Made by a program: the position numbers and the translations under genes. 64,000 nt of DNA from Rhizobium grahamii CCGE 502 (lineage in GTDB: Bacteria; Pseudomonadota; Alphaproteobacteria; Rhizobiales; Rhizobiaceae). Position 1 is the stretch's first letter, and every line of letters begins with the position of its first letter. The notes under the pieces are model-generated. The model did not search any database. It saw nothing but the letters and a program-made list of their open reading frames with translations, and had not been told where the DNA came from. Where the stretch lies: positions 62,001 to 126,000 of the forward strand of contig NZ_AEYE02000005.1 in the NCBI RefSeq assembly GCF_000298315.2, in the 5' to 3' direction. Below are positions 1-10,400 of this stretch, in pieces.

Positions 1-1
1 G

Positions 2-268
2 CAATCCTCGGAAATTCGCGATGTCGATGGCCAGAAAAAGCTCTATCGCACCGAAGGCTGGATGGGTGGCTCGCCGGTCGTTTTCGTAACCAAGGCCCCA
101 ACCGAGTCCATGACAGCCGCCAAGCAGCCGGCCGACAACATTGACCGTGCCTCGACGACGGCAGCGGTTATCGGTGGCGACGTCAAGCCGATCGCGGCGG
201 GCCTGGGAGCTGCGCCCAAGGAACAAATGGCGCCGCTCGACGTTTCTAAGTTCGAGCTTCGGCCCTGA
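2..268 (+). CDS. 3' end of an unknown gene (partial)
   Basis: The reading frame is open from the left edge to a TGA at 266-268, giving the last 88 residues of a protein whose start lies outside the window. The visible part begins QSSEIRDVDG, has one hydrophobic stretch around SPVVFVTKA, and ends in an Ala/Pro-rich tail. I recognise no family or catalytic motif. Codon choice is GC-rich in third positions, as in neighbouring genes, and the gene is followed by a strong intrinsic terminator at 335-372, which supports a real transcription unit ending here. Function cannot be assigned from this fragment. Confidence 0.6.
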   Translation, partial: QSSEIRDVDGQKKLYRTEGWMGGSPVVFVTKAPTESMTAAKQPADNIDRASTTAAVIGGDVKPIAAGLGAAPKEQMAPLDVSKFELRP

Positions 269-334
269 TTTCCAGTTCCCTGCCCCAGCCTGACCAAGGT
301 TTCGGTCGACCGGGGTCCACCCCCGCGGTGGATA

Positions 335-372
335 AAATGCGTCCCTGAGAGAAGCAGGGGCGCATTTTTCGT
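335..372 (+). terminator. Rho-independent terminator after the partial gene
   Basis: An inverted repeat with 13-base arms (335-347 and 355-367, one G-T pair) closes a 7-base loop and runs into a T-rich tail. It ends the partial gene on the + strand. The A-rich left flank could also let it act on the minus strand, where the small gene at 375-602 ends. Confidence 0.85.
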
Positions 373-374
373 TT

Positions 375-602
375 CTAGTGCGCTTTGCCGAACGGTGTGC
401 TTCCGAAGGTAGGGACAAGCAGACGAGCAAGTGCCTGCCATCCGGTCGAAGCGTTCAACCAGCGCAGATGTTGTTTCGTGACGTGCCCAACGGCCGCCAC
501 CCCTGCTTCGCTTTCGTCAGGAGCCAAGTCGGCAACGGGTTCCGGCGGAGGGGAATAGATGCGTCCCTGATCGAGGGAAAGGATGGTCAGTGTCGTAATC
601 AT
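375..602 (-). CDS. Small hypothetical protein, 75 aa
   Basis: This is a 75-residue reading frame on the minus strand, starting MITTLTILSL and ending STPFGKAH. The ATG at 602 is preceded by GGGAG with a 6-base gap, a good ribosome binding site. The stop lies against the terminator at 335-372. It sits about 100 bases downstream of the CadC-like regulator on the same strand, so the two could share a transcript. No domain is recognised; the middle is acidic and the C-terminal third is mildly hydrophobic and basic. The binding site and terminator placement argue that it is real, but only homologues would settle it. Confidence 0.5.
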   Translation of the reverse strand: MITTLTILSLDQGRIYSPPPEPVADLAPDESEAGVAAVGHVTKQHLRWLNASTGWQALARLLVPTFGSTPFGKAH

Positions 603-703
603 TGCCGTCTCCCACTTGCGGTTTTGCCGTGGGAAGCAGTCTCTGCTGGTTGGGGTGTTCCGGTCCTGAACCGCTCGCGGAAAAGTTCCGAAACGATCCG
701 AAT

Positions 704-2230
704 CTACCGCTCCGAGACGCCCGCCAATCTCAATCCGTCGAGGACGCCGGCGATGCGATCCGGATATTTGCCGGCCTGGCCGGCGCGGATACGCTCGATC
801 GTGATATCGGGTGTCAGTCGTCTCAACGCTGCAAGATGACGATGGGCTTCCTCCATGCGTCCGAGATGCGCGCTCGCAGCAATGAGAACCCACAACGTCG
901 CTTCGAAATTCGGATTGCTGGCAAGTGCCCTCGACGCCCAAGCGACGGCCTGACCATACTCTCCAAGGACGACATGGGCATGTGCGATACCGCAAAGCGA
1001 GAAATGTGCGCCCCGATCGCCGGGCGTTAGCCGATTGGCCCTGTGGAAGTGGCTGAGCGCATCGCTGATGTTGCCGCAATGAAGGTGCCCGACGCCCGCT
1101 CTGACAACCGCCATCGGATTGTTGGGATTGGATTCGGCGGCCGCCTGCAGAACCGCGAGCCCCCAATCATAGTCCTTCACCGTCTGCATCAAGGCGACGC
1201 CGCAGTGGGCCATGACCATGGCGTCACCCGCGCCGTGCTCCAGCGCCTTCCGGGCCAGCGCGGCACATGCTCCCACATCGTCGTCGGTGAGCGCGGGCCA
1301 GCCCATCGTGTAGCGATGCTCAAGCGCCCATGCGGCATGGGCAAGCAGCTGCGCGTTGTCCGGCTCGACCGCAAGCCCTTGCATGAGAAGGGCATAGGCG
1401 GCCGCGTTGTCGCTTTCAATTTCCGTCGAGATCTTCGCCAGTGCCTGCAGGTAGATGTCGTAGATGGCGACGCTTCCGGGCCGGTCGCGCCGTGATCGCT
1501 CGATCTCGGCCGTCTGGATCAGCGGTTCGATCAGCGTCGCGACGCGTTCGGTGATGCGATCCTGAAAATCGAATATCTCGTCCAGGGTGCCATCGAAGGT
1601 CTGCGCCCACATATGTGTTCCGCCTTGACCTTCGACGAGTTCTGCGACGATGCGCAGCCGGTTACCCGACTGCCGGATGCTCCCTTCGAGCACGTAGCTG
1701 ACGCCGAGTTGTGCGGCGATCTTTCTGACATCCATTCCCCGGTAGGCGAAGGAGCAGTCCCGGGCGATCACGGCAAAGCTTCGGAACCGGCTTAAGGCCG
1801 CTATGATCTCGTCGACGATCCCGTCGGCAAAATAATCCTGCCTGGGATCGCCGCTGAGATTGCTGAAGGGCAGGACTGCAAGTGCCGGCCGCAGCTCCTG
1901 GGTCGCAACCGCTTTCGCCTCCACGTTTGTCGGCATGAAGCGGTAGCCGGCGCGCGGCACCGTCGCGATCCACTCCTGCCCATCGGGCGCCGGGCCAAGC
2001 GCCTTTCGCAGCGCGGCGACCTGGACGGTCAGGTTGCTCTCCTCGACGGCAATTCCGGGCCAGACGCGCTCCATCAACGCATCCTTGGAAACAACGCCGC
2101 CGCGGCCTTCAAGTAACGCTTCAAGAAGGGCAACCCCGCGTTGGCCGAGCGCGACTACCCGCCCGTTCCGCAACAGCCCGCGGCCGGGATCGAGAACGAA
2201 TTCACCGAAGGCATGCGAAGGCTCAGCCAT
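704..2230 (-). CDS. CadC-like winged-helix regulator with TPR repeats
   Basis: A 508-residue protein. Residues about 5-100 form an OmpR/CadC-type winged helix (GEFVLDPGRGLLRNGR, then a recognition helix and the wing ending RAGYRF). Residues about 118-240 match the TolB/FlgO-like domain found in adenylate-cyclase-associated proteins (AVLPFSNLSGD, DYFADGIVDEI). The rest is TPR-like helices. There is no transmembrane segment, so it is a soluble regulator rather than a membrane-bound CadC. I chose the ATG at 2230 because the winged helix begins right after it; an upstream start at 2296 adds 22 residues without family resemblance. It is divergent from the chemoreceptor at 2524 across a 293-base gap, so it may regulate that gene, but no operator is evident. 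Confidence 0.8.
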   Translation of the reverse strand: MAEPSHAFGEFVLDPGRGLLRNGRVVALGQRGVALLEALLEGRGGVVSKDALMERVWPGIAVEESNLTVQVAALRKALGPAPDGQEWIATVPRAGYRFMPTNVEAKAVATQELRPALAVLPFSNLSGDPRQDYFADGIVDEIIAALSRFRSFAVIARDCSFAYRGMDVRKIAAQLGVSYVLEGSIRQSGNRLRIVAELVEGQGGTHMWAQTFDGTLDEIFDFQDRITERVATLIEPLIQTAEIERSRRDRPGSVAIYDIYLQALAKISTEIESDNAAAYALLMQGLAVEPDNAQLLAHAAWALEHRYTMGWPALTDDDVGACAALARKALEHGAGDAMVMAHCGVALMQTVKDYDWGLAVLQAAAESNPNNPMAVVRAGVGHLHCGNISDALSHFHRANRLTPGDRGAHFSLCGIAHAHVVLGEYGQAVAWASRALASNPNFEATLWVLIAASAHLGRMEEAHRHLAALRRLTPDITIERIRAGQAGKYPDRIAGVLDGLRLAGVSER

Positions 2231-2523
2231 GCCGGAAATATAGCTTAACCACGGGCCTCGGAAAACCGTGCAGCGAGCCTTGCGAAAGCACTTCAACTTT
2301 CAGGCGCGCGGATGAATCAAGCTCTCCGCCGACTGCAAGAATGCACTGATTACATTTGATAATCCTGCCGGCCCTCGTCACTTGGCAATTGTTAATTCCT
2401 TCACTTTAATTGTAACGACCAGGCCGGAAGACGCATGATTGTCGTCGCCAAGCGCGGGTCAGCGCAGAGGTCGGGAGTTCACCGATCCGGAATTGCCGAA
2501 CCCACCGTTTTCGCGAGACATTC

Positions 2524-4341
2524 ATGAAAAAGCTTAAGATTGCTCATCAACTGTTCGCCCTTGTGGGCGTGCTCATGGCGGCCTTCGCCATCGCCACTTA
2601 TTTCCAGATCAAAACGACCTCGCAGGCGATCTACGACGACCGCTTCGATCTTCTGCGCGCGCAGGTCCAGTCCGGGATCTCTGTTCTCGATTCCTACTAC
2701 CAGCGTGAAAAGTCAGGCGAGATGACCCATGAGGCCGCGCAGGCCGAAGCATTCAAGGTTCTCTCCAAGGTCAAGTTCGAACCGGCGGGCTACCTGTTCG
2801 GCTACGACTACGACGTCGTCCAACGCTTCCACCCGAAGCCTGACAATATCGGCAAGAACATGGGCGGGCAGGTGGATCAGAACGGCACCTATTTCAGCAA
2901 GGACATGGTCGCCAAGGGTCGGGCCGGCGGCGGTCGCACGATCTACTACTGGAGCAAGCCCGGCCAGCCTGACGACGAGCTGTTCGAGAAGGGCTCCTAC
3001 TCTGCTGCCTTCGAGCCTTGGCAGCTGGTCGTGTCCAGCGGTGTCTACCTCGACGACCTGCAGGCGCAGATCAATGAGGCGATCTGGAAGGCGCTCATTG
3101 CCTGCGCGATCATCGCGATCGCCGGTATCGCGGCCGCCTTCTATTTCATCCGTGGTATCTCCAAGCCGCTGCAGGATGTGCACCAGGCGCTGGAAGCGGT
3201 TGCGGACGAGAACGTCGCGCTCGTAATCCCGCATGCCGACATGAACAACGAAGTCGGCATGATGGCGAAGGCCACGCAGTCGCTCCAGCAGAAGGTCAAG
3301 GAACGCCACGCCATGTCCGAGCGCGAGGCCGCCCAGCAGATGGCCCTCGACGGCGAGCGTGAAAACAGCCAGCGCCTGCAGCGCGAGGAAACGGTTGCCC
3401 AGAACCACGTCGTCTCGACCATCGGCCAGGCGCTCGAGCTGATCGCCCGGGGCGACCTGACGGTCCGTTGCGCCGAGCTCGGCCAGAAGTACGCCGCTCT
3501 TCGCGACAACTTCAACGATGCGCTCGCGCACCTAGAAGCTGCTATGGCCAGGGTCAGCGCCAAGGGCGGCGACATCGCCGTCAGCAAGGAAGAGATCCGT
3601 CGCGCCTCCAACGATCTGTCGCAGCGCACCGAGCGACAGGCCGCAAGCCTGGAGGAAACCTCGGCAGCCCTTGACGAGCTCACCGTGGCCGTCCGCCAGA
3701 CCGCCGAAGGCGCCCATGAAGCGAGCAAGCGCGTCCAAGCCGTCAGCGGCGAAGCGAACCGCAGCGATGCGGTTGTCTCCGAAGCGATCGAAGCAATGAG
3801 CGGCATCGAGAAGTCGTCAGCCGAGATCGGCAAGATCATCGGCGTCATCGACGACATCGCCTTCCAGACCAACCTGCTGGCACTGAATGCTGGGGTCGAG
3901 GCCGCGCGTGCCGGCGAATCCGGCAAGGGCTTCGCGGTCGTTGCCCAGGAAGTTCGCGAACTGGCACAGCGTTCGGCTGCTGCCGCCAAGGAGATCAAGG
4001 ATCAGATCGCCCGCTCGTCCGGTCAGGTCGATCAGGGTGTTCGCCTGGTCGGCGAAGCCGGCGAGGCGCTGAAGCGCATCTCCGACCAGATCAAGGCGGC
4101 CAACGAGATTGTTGCCAAGATCGCCCACAGTGCCTCCGAGCAGGATACGACGCTGCGGTCGATCTCGTCCTCGATGAACCAACTCGATGCTGCCACACAG
4201 CAGAATGCTGCGATGGCGGAGGAAACCACCGCGTCGGCCGAGTCGCTGGCAAGCGACACCGATGAGCTTCTCAACCTCATCCGCGGCTTCCGCGTCGGCG
4301 GTGGGCAGGAGTATGCCGCGCAGGTTCGCCGCGCCGCCTGA
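2524..4341 (+). CDS. Methyl-accepting chemotaxis protein, sCache sensor
   Basis: A 605-residue chemoreceptor. It has TM1 at about 7-28, a periplasmic single-Cache domain at about 30-180 (GYLFGYDYD, a DNIGKN loop and a FEPWQLVVSSGVY strand), TM2 at about 187-209, a HAMP domain, a second HAMP-like segment near 300-345 (ARGDLTVRC), and the long cytoplasmic signalling hairpin. The tip [20 protein letters not shown] begins near residue 439. There is no C-terminal WxxF pentapeptide for CheR/CheB tethering. sCache receptors commonly detect small carboxylates; McpV of Sinorhizobium meliloti is of this type, but orthology is only a guess. A GC-rich hairpin follows at 4352-4393. Confidence 0.92.
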   Translation: MKKLKIAHQLFALVGVLMAAFAIATYFQIKTTSQAIYDDRFDLLRAQVQSGISVLDSYYQREKSGEMTHEAAQAEAFKVLSKVKFEPAGYLFGYDYDVVQRFHPKPDNIGKNMGGQVDQNGTYFSKDMVAKGRAGGGRTIYYWSKPGQPDDELFEKGSYSAAFEPWQLVVSSGVYLDDLQAQINEAIWKALIACAIIAIAGIAAAFYFIRGISKPLQDVHQALEAVADENVALVIPHADMNNEVGMMAKATQSLQQKVKERHAMSEREAAQQMALDGERENSQRLQREETVAQNHVVSTIGQALELIARGDLTVRCAELGQKYAALRDNFNDALAHLEAAMARVSAKGGDIAVSKEEIRRASNDLSQRTERQAASLEETSAALDELTVAVRQTAEGAHEASKRVQAVSGEANRSDAVVSEAIEAMSGIEKSSAEIGKIIGVIDDIAFQTNLLALNAGVEAARAGESGKGFAVVAQEVRELAQRSAAAAKEIKDQIARSSGQVDQGVRLVGEAGEALKRISDQIKAANEIVAKIAHSASEQDTTLRSISSSMNQLDAATQQNAAMAEETTASAESLASDTDELLNLIRGFRVGGGQEYAAQVRRAA

Positions 4342-4351
4342 GGCACCAAAC

Positions 4352-4393
4352 ATGCAATACGGCCGTCGGAGCGATCCGGCGGCCGCTTTGCAT
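4352..4393. terminator. Hairpin between convergent genes, likely bidirectional terminator
   Basis: Arms of about 19 bases (4352-4370 and 4375-4393) pair with two mismatches and one G-T pair. It lies between the convergent ends of the chemoreceptor and the DUF523 gene. There is no long T-run, so termination efficiency is uncertain. Confidence 0.55.
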
Positions 4394-4415
4394 TGAGGGA
4401 TGTCGTCGTGTCCGG

Positions 4416-4922
4416 TCAGCCGGCGGTTTTGTCCTCGTCAGCTGCGAGCCGCGCGGCAAGCATCTCGATATCGCGATCTGAGTAGACGGCAATACCGGCC
4501 TGCTTCAAAAGCGCCGCCGTCACGCCGTTCCCTGCGTTCCTGCGCCCGGAAAATGTCCCGTCATAGACAAAGCCGGAGCCGCATGAGGGACTGCCATCGA
4601 TCAGCAGCGCGTAATGACAGCCCGTTCCTGTGGCAAGCGCCAAGGCGTTCTCGGCTGCCTGTCTGAACTCGTCCGTAACGTCGCCACCGGTGATCTCGAC
4701 AACGCGGGCGGTGCCATCAAGCACATCCTCTCCAGTCGCGCCGCCCTCGATCTCGGCAGGTGGGCGCGGCACCGGCATTCCGGCGGACATCTCCGGGCAG
4801 ATGGTCACCAGCCTGCCTTCCTCGATCCAACGAGCAATCGCGGGGTGGGCGAGGGGCTTCGACTGACCGTCGTAACGGACGGCATGGCCCATGAGGCAGG
4901 CGCTGACGAGAATCTTGTTCAT
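4416..4922 (-). CDS. DUF523 family protein
   Basis: A 168-residue protein starting MNKILVSACLMG. It carries the DUF523 signatures: the N-terminal SACL...VRYDG, the CPE followed by G(M)PVPRPP, and a C-terminal LLIDGSPSCGSG with YDGTFSG. Conserved cysteines in SACL, CPE and SCGSG suggest metal or thiol chemistry, but the biochemical role of the family is unknown to me. The ATG at 4922 matches the family's N-terminus; an in-frame start at 5021 would add 33 residues and overlap the next gene. It is divergently arranged with the membrane protein at 5020. Confidence 0.85.
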   Translation of the reverse strand: MNKILVSACLMGHAVRYDGQSKPLAHPAIARWIEEGRLVTICPEMSAGMPVPRPPAEIEGGATGEDVLDGTARVVEITGGDVTDEFRQAAENALALATGTGCHYALLIDGSPSCGSGFVYDGTFSGRRNAGNGVTAALLKQAGIAVYSDRDIEMLAARLAADEDKTAG

Positions 4923-5019
4923 GGTTTTGGCATAACCCCAAGGACGTGATAGTTCCAGTCCACTTTCGGGGCGTGGTGAAAGGGCAAAGGGTGCGGCGGA
5001 GCATTGGCGCGGACAGGTC

Positions 5020-5460
5020 ATGACTGAACTTGCGGTCTATGCCGGCCTTTTCCTGGTGGCTTTTGCGGCAGCCACGATCTTCCCGATGCAGTCGGAAGCC
5101 GGCCTCGTCGCCCTCATTCTCACCGAGCAGTATCCGGTCCTTGCGCTGATCGCGGTGGCGACTGCAGGCAACGTCGTCGGCTCGACCGTCAACTGGCTAC
5201 TTGGCGTCGGCATCGCGCGATTTCGCGACAAGCGATGGTTTCCCGTCAGTCAGCCTGCGCTCGACAAGGCACAGGGCTGGTATCGACGCTATGGCAAGTG
5301 GTCGCTGCTTCTAAGCTGGATGCCGGTTGTCGGCGACCCCATCACCGTCGTCGCCGGCGTTCTTCGCGAACCGTTTCCGATGTTCTTGCTGCTTGTGACC
5401 GTTGCCAAAACCGCGCGCTACGGCATCCTCGCGGCTGCAACTCTCGGCGTGACGAGCTGA
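5020..5460 (+). CDS. YqaA-type inner membrane protein (SNARE-associated/DedA superfamily)
   Basis: A 146-residue integral membrane protein with about four hydrophobic segments. It has the re-entrant features of the small DedA/YqaA group: FPMQSEAGL near residue 23, GNVVGSTVNWLLG near residue 50, and the RYGKWSLLLSWMPVVGDPIT loop near residue 95. Its length fits YqaA homologues, which are shorter than full DedA proteins. Relatives act in membrane homeostasis and some transport lipid carriers, but no substrate can be assigned here. The start follows the divergent DUF523 gene by 97 bases. Confidence 0.82.
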   Translation: MTELAVYAGLFLVAFAAATIFPMQSEAGLVALILTEQYPVLALIAVATAGNVVGSTVNWLLGVGIARFRDKRWFPVSQPALDKAQGWYRRYGKWSLLLSWMPVVGDPITVVAGVLREPFPMFLLLVTVAKTARYGILAAATLGVTS

Positions 5461-5576
5461 CGCAAATGCAGATCCCATCCTTGAATCAATATCTGAACAA
5501 GGACGAAATTCTGCAAATGTTGCTCGATGTTAGGACGTCATCCGCATGTCAAACCTGACGCGCGGATGCCTGGGGC

Positions 5577-7754
5577 TTAGCCGGAGATCTTCGAGAAGTC
5601 GGCGACAGTCCCGGTTGCTTCACGGATCAGGCGCAGCAGGGCAAGACGATTGGCGCGAATAGCGGCGTCTTCGTCATTGACAAGCACGTCGTTAAAGAAA
5701 CTGTCGACCGGCGCGCGAAGCTTCGAGAGCGCCTCCATGGCCGAGCGGAAGTCTTCCTTCTCTACGGCAGCGGATGCCTCGGCGGAAGCCTTGGTGATTG
5801 CCGCGAACAGTTCCTTCTCGGCGTCGAGTCGGAACAGATTTTCCGAAACACCGTCAGCGACGACCGTGCCTTTCTTTTCTTCAGCAGCCAGGATCTGTGT
5901 CGCGCGCTTGGTGCCAACCAACAGGTTCTTGCCGTCCTCCGAGGTGATGAAAGCCGTCAGCGCTTCGACGCGGCGAGCCACCATCAGCAGGTCGTCCGTT
6001 TCAGGGGTCAGGACGGAATCGATAAGATCGTAGCGTGCGCCCTGATCGCGGAGGTAGACCTTCAGACGATCGTGGAAGAAGGAGAGAAGGTCGAATTGGC
6101 GCGACAGGTCGTTGTCGTCAACGGCCTTGCCGATATCCGTATCGATGCGGCCCATGTGGCTCGTGATGCGCGGCAACAGCGTCAGGCGCACGCGGCGCTC
6201 CAGCAGGATGCGGATGACGCCAAGGGCTGCGCGGCGCAATGCAAATGGATCCTTCGAGCCGGTCGGCTTCTCGTCGACAGCCCAGAAGCCGATCAGCGTG
6301 TCGAGCTTGTCTGCAAGCGCCACGGTGATCGCAACCTTGTCCTGCGGCAACTGGTCGGATGGTCCCTGCGGCTTGTAATGCTCCTCGATCGCGGTCGCGA
6401 CAACGGCATCCTCGCCCTGAAGAGCAGCATATTTGCGCCCCATGACACCCTGCAGTTCCGGAAACTCCCCAACGGCCTCGGTGCGCAGGTCAGCCTTGGC
6501 AAGCACGACGGCCCTGTCGACCAGCTTGTAATCGGCACCGAGAGGGAATGCCACCTTTGCGGCCATGGCGCGGATACGCTCCACGCGCTCGCCCTGCGTG
6601 CCGAGCTTGGCATGGAAGGTCACACCGAGCGCATCGAGCTTCGCCATGCGCTGGTCGAGCGGCTTCTTGAGGTCGAGACCGAATTTCTTTGCCGAAGCCT
6701 CGAGCGTTTCGAGATCGGGAAGATCGCCCTGGTCGCGCTTCCAGAAGTGCAGAGCATCGGACAGGCGCGCGCGCACGACCTTGCCGTTGCCGTGGATGAT
6801 CTCCTTGCCGCCGTCGCTGGCCTCGATGTTCGAGACGAGGATGAACTTGTTCGACAGTGCGTCGCCGCCAACCGGACGGGTCACGAAACACTTCTGGTTC
6901 GTCTTGATCGTCAGGCGGATGATCTCCGCCGGAATCGAAAGATAATCCTCCTCGAAGCTGCCCATCAGCACCTGCGGCCACTCGACGAGGCCCGAGACCT
7001 CTTCGAGCAGGCCCTCGTCCTCGACCAGTTCCAGGCCGTTCGCAAAGGCGACGTCGCGGGCATCGTGCAGGATGATGTCCTTGCGGCGTTCGCCATCGAG
7101 GATCACCTTGGCCTTTTCGAGGTTCGCGATGTAATCGCCGAAACGCTTGACGGTGATGGCGCCGGGCGTATGGAAACGATGGCCGTAAGTCACGTTGGAG
7201 GCGACGATGCCGTCGATCGAGAACGGAATGACGACGGTCTCTTCGTGTTCAGTGCCGAACGTGCATACGATCGATTGCAACGGCCGGACCCAGCGCAGCG
7301 AGCCCGGCTGAGCGGAAGCCGCACCCCAGCGCATCGGCTTCGGCCAGGGGAAATCGCGGATGATGCCGGGCATGACATCGCTGATGATCTCTTCGGCGGC
7401 GCGACCGGGCTTTGACATGATGGCGATGTAGAAATCGCCCTTCTTCGGGTCGCTCTGGATCTGCGCTTCGGAAACGGAAGACAGGCCGGCGCCGCGAAGG
7501 AAGCCTTCGATCGCCTTTTCGTTGGCGTCGGTGCGGGGGCCCTTCTTCTCTTCGCGCACGTCGGCGGAGCGTGCCGTCAGGCCGCGGATGTCGAGCGTCA
7601 GCCGGCGCGGCGTCCAGTATTCGCGCGCACCCTCGTAGGAAAGTCCTGCCTCGACAAGCGCATCGGTCACGAGCTTCTTCAGGTCGCCGGCAGCCTTGCG
7701 CTGCAGGCGGGCCGGGATCTCTTCGGAGCGGAGTTCTAGGAGCAGATCTGGCAT
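5577..7754 (-). CDS. glyS: Glycyl-tRNA synthetase beta subunit
   Basis: A 725-residue GlyS starting [18 protein letters not shown], the hallmark N-terminus of the bacterial beta subunit. It joins the alpha subunit GlyQ in the alpha2beta2 enzyme that charges tRNA-Gly. Typical blocks follow, including [10 protein letters not shown], the HD-domain-like stretch and a C-terminal anticodon-binding region. I chose the ATG at 7754, preceded by AAGGAA with a 6-base gap. The frame stays open another 750 bases upstream, but that part is antisense to tex. glyQ is not adjacent: the next gene upstream is tex on the opposite strand, and glyQ must lie elsewhere. Confidence 0.96.
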   Translation of the reverse strand: MPDLLLELRSEEIPARLQRKAAGDLKKLVTDALVEAGLSYEGAREYWTPRRLTLDIRGLTARSADVREEKKGPRTDANEKAIEGFLRGAGLSSVSEAQIQSDPKKGDFYIAIMSKPGRAAEEIISDVMPGIIRDFPWPKPMRWGAASAQPGSLRWVRPLQSIVCTFGTEHEETVVIPFSIDGIVASNVTYGHRFHTPGAITVKRFGDYIANLEKAKVILDGERRKDIILHDARDVAFANGLELVEDEGLLEEVSGLVEWPQVLMGSFEEDYLSIPAEIIRLTIKTNQKCFVTRPVGGDALSNKFILVSNIEASDGGKEIIHGNGKVVRARLSDALHFWKRDQGDLPDLETLEASAKKFGLDLKKPLDQRMAKLDALGVTFHAKLGTQGERVERIRAMAAKVAFPLGADYKLVDRAVVLAKADLRTEAVGEFPELQGVMGRKYAALQGEDAVVATAIEEHYKPQGPSDQLPQDKVAITVALADKLDTLIGFWAVDEKPTGSKDPFALRRAALGVIRILLERRVRLTLLPRITSHMGRIDTDIGKAVDDNDLSRQFDLLSFFHDRLKVYLRDQGARYDLIDSVLTPETDDLLMVARRVEALTAFITSEDGKNLLVGTKRATQILAAEEKKGTVVADGVSENLFRLDAEKELFAAITKASAEASAAVEKEDFRSAMEALSKLRAPVDSFFNDVLVNDEDAAIRANRLALLRLIREATGTVADFSKISG

Positions 7755-7958
7755 GTCACTTTCCTTGCCTTCCCCAGGGAAGGCGCCACAAGGCGGGGCT
7801 AAAAAACGGTCGCCTCTGCTAGCAAAGAATGCCGCACATACACAACCGCAAAAACGGCCGCCATCCGTGCTATGTTGCTGTGGATAGCGACGCCGGGCAT
7901 TGCCTTGCCGTTTTCCGTCGCTATTGTCCCGCGACTTTTGTGAAACGCAGGAACTCCC

Positions 7959-10265
7959 ATGGCCGCTGATCTTCGTTCGCTCGCCGCTGTCATCTCTTCC
8001 GAAATCAACGCCCGGCCGGATCAGGCCAAGGCGGCGATCGAGCTGCTCGACGAAGGCGCGACCGTGCCCTTCATCGCCCGCTACCGCAAGGAAGTGACGG
8101 GCGGGCTGGACGATACCCAGCTGCGCAATCTGGCGGAGCGACTGGTCTATCTGCGCGAGCTGGAAGCCCGCCGCGACACGATCGTCGAGTCCATTAACGG
8201 CCAGGGCAAGATGACCGACGAGCTGATGGCGAAGATCGCCAAGGCCGGTACCAAGGCCGAGCTTGAGGATCTCTATCTCCCCTACAAGCCGAAGCGTCGC
8301 ACCCGCGCCGAAATCGCCCGCGAACGTGGCCTTGGACCGTTGGCCGAAGCCATCCTCGCCGATCGCTCGAGGGAGCCGGCAGCGCTGGCGGAAGGCTTTA
8401 TCAGCGCCGATGTGCCTGATGTGAAGACGGCGCTTGAAGGCGCACGCGACATCGTCGCCGAAGGTATTTCGGAAAACGCCGACCTGCTCGGCAAGCTGCG
8501 CGCCCATATGCGCGGCGCTGCTTTGCTGAAGGCTAAGGTGGTCGACGGCAAGCAGGCATCAGGCGAGAAGTTCTCCGACTATTTCGACCATTCCGAGCGC
8601 TGGGCGACGGCGCCGGGTCACCGTGCGCTGGCCATGCTGCGTGGCTGGAACGAAGAGGTGCTGACGCTTGTTATCGAAGCCGATGCCGAGACCGCCTCTC
8701 CGAACAAGCCGGTAGAGCGCATGATCGCGGCCGCCTACGAGATCGGCAACAGCCGCCCCGGCGACCGTTGGCTGATGGAGGTCGCGAGCTGGACCTGGCG
8801 CGTCAAGCTCTCCATGTCGCTGTCGCTCGATCTGATGCGCGAGCTTCGCGAGCGCGCTGAGGAAGAGGCGATCCACGTCTTCGCCCGCAACCTCAAGGAC
8901 CTGCTGCTGGCGGCACCTGCCGGTTCGCGCCCGACCATGGGGCTTGATCCGGGTATCCGCACAGGCGTCAAGGTTGCCGTCACTGACACCACCGGCAAGG
9001 TGGTTGCTACTTCGACCGTCTATCCGTTCCAACCGAGAAACGACGTGCGCGGCGCGCAGTTGGAGCTTGCTTCGCTGATCCGAAAGCACAATGTCGAACT
9101 GATCTCGATCGGCAACGGCACCGGCAGCCGCGAGACGGAAAAGCTCGTCGCCGACATGCTCGCCGATCTGCCCGCACCGAAGCCGACCAAGGTGATCGTC
9201 TCGGAAGCCGGCGCTTCGGTTTATTCCGCATCCGAAACAGCGGCGCTTGAGTTCCCGAACCTCGACGTGTCGTTGCGCGGTGCCGTCTCCATCGCCCGTC
9301 GTCTGCAGGATCCACTGGCCGAACTCGTCAAGATCGAGCCGAAGTCGATCGGTGTCGGGCAGTATCAGCACGACGTCGATCAACAGAAACTGTCGCGCTC
9401 GCTCGACGCCGTCGTCGAAGACGCGGTGAATGCCGTTGGTGTGGATCTCAACACTGCCTCTGCACCGCTGCTCTCCCGTGTCTCCGGTCTGGGTGCCTCG
9501 ATTGCCGACGCCATCGTCAAGCATCGTGACAGCGAAGGACGCTTCGAGAGCCGCCGTGACCTCCTGAAGGTCGCCCGTCTTGGCCAGCGCACCTTCGAAC
9601 AATGCGCTGGCTTCCTGCGCATTCGCGATGGCAAGGAGCCGCTTGACGCCTCCTCGGTCCACCCGGAAGCCTATGGCGTCGCCAAGAAGATCGTCGCCGC
9701 TTGCGGCCGTGACTTGCGTTCGCTGATGGGCGACAGCGCCGTCCTGAAGGCTGTTGACCCGCGCCAGTTCATCGATGACAAGTTCGGTCTGCCGACAGTG
9801 AAGGATATCCTAGCTGAACTGGAAAAGCCCGGCCGCGATCCGCGCCCGAGCTTCAAGACCGCGACCTTTGCCGAAGGCGTTCACGAGATCTCCGACCTCA
9901 CGCCGGGCATGATCCTAGAGGGCACGGTCACCAACGTCGCGGCCTTCGGCGCCTTCGTCGACATCGGCGTGCATCAGGACGGATTGGTGCATGTCTCACA
10001 GCTCGCCGACCGCTTCGTCAAAGATCCTCACGAAGTCGTGAAGGCAGGCGATGTGGTGAAAGTGCGCGTCGTCGAGGTCGATGCCAAGCGCAAGCGCATC
10101 GGTCTGTCGATGCGAAAGGACGACGGTTCGCAGACTCCGGCCCCTCGTGGCGAGTCACGCGGTCAGCCTGTCCGCGGCCAGAACGACCGGCGCTCGGCTC
10201 CCTCAAAGCCAGAGAGCCAGGGAGCTTTTGGCGCAGCGCTGGCCGAGGCGATGAAGCGAAAATAA
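7959..10265 (+). CDS. tex: Tex-family RNA-binding transcription accessory protein
   Basis: A 768-residue Tex protein. The N-terminal helical region contains [12 protein letters not shown] and [15 protein letters not shown] YqgF/RNase H-like domain follows (GLDPGIRTG near residue 327), then a helix-hairpin-helix segment ([16 protein letters not shown]), and a C-terminal S1 RNA-binding domain (about 645-715, [19 protein letters not shown]). The final 50 residues are charged and low-complexity. Length and domain order match the family. Tex/Spt6-like proteins bind nucleic acids and influence transcription. It is divergent from glyS with a 204-base gap. Confidence 0.96.
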   Translation: MAADLRSLAAVISSEINARPDQAKAAIELLDEGATVPFIARYRKEVTGGLDDTQLRNLAERLVYLRELEARRDTIVESINGQGKMTDELMAKIAKAGTKAELEDLYLPYKPKRRTRAEIARERGLGPLAEAILADRSREPAALAEGFISADVPDVKTALEGARDIVAEGISENADLLGKLRAHMRGAALLKAKVVDGKQASGEKFSDYFDHSERWATAPGHRALAMLRGWNEEVLTLVIEADAETASPNKPVERMIAAAYEIGNSRPGDRWLMEVASWTWRVKLSMSLSLDLMRELRERAEEEAIHVFARNLKDLLLAAPAGSRPTMGLDPGIRTGVKVAVTDTTGKVVATSTVYPFQPRNDVRGAQLELASLIRKHNVELISIGNGTGSRETEKLVADMLADLPAPKPTKVIVSEAGASVYSASETAALEFPNLDVSLRGAVSIARRLQDPLAELVKIEPKSIGVGQYQHDVDQQKLSRSLDAVVEDAVNAVGVDLNTASAPLLSRVSGLGASIADAIVKHRDSEGRFESRRDLLKVARLGQRTFEQCAGFLRIRDGKEPLDASSVHPEAYGVAKKIVAACGRDLRSLMGDSAVLKAVDPRQFIDDKFGLPTVKDILAELEKPGRDPRPSFKTATFAEGVHEISDLTPGMILEGTVTNVAAFGAFVDIGVHQDGLVHVSQLADRFVKDPHEVVKAGDVVKVRVVEVDAKRKRIGLSMRKDDGSQTPAPRGESRGQPVRGQNDRRSAPSKPESQGAFGAALAEAMKRK

Positions 10266-10400
10266 GCGCTTAGCCATCGAATTTGCAAAAATGTCACACT
10301 TTGGCGACCATGTTGCCGAGGTGCGAAATACGGCGCTTGTAAGGCGGCAGAGAGGTACTAAGTTGAATGGACCATCCTGTCACAATGCGAGGCCTTGCTT

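Noticed and set aside
6072-7415. A 447-codon open frame opposite glyS
   Set aside because: Mirror frame of glyS. The composition (rich in R, H, D, L) is typical of antisense frames in high-GC genes.
7755-8507. Upstream extension of the glyS frame by 251 codons
   Set aside because: It covers the antisense strand of tex and lacks similarity; the true GlyS N-terminus with a ribosome binding site is at 7754.
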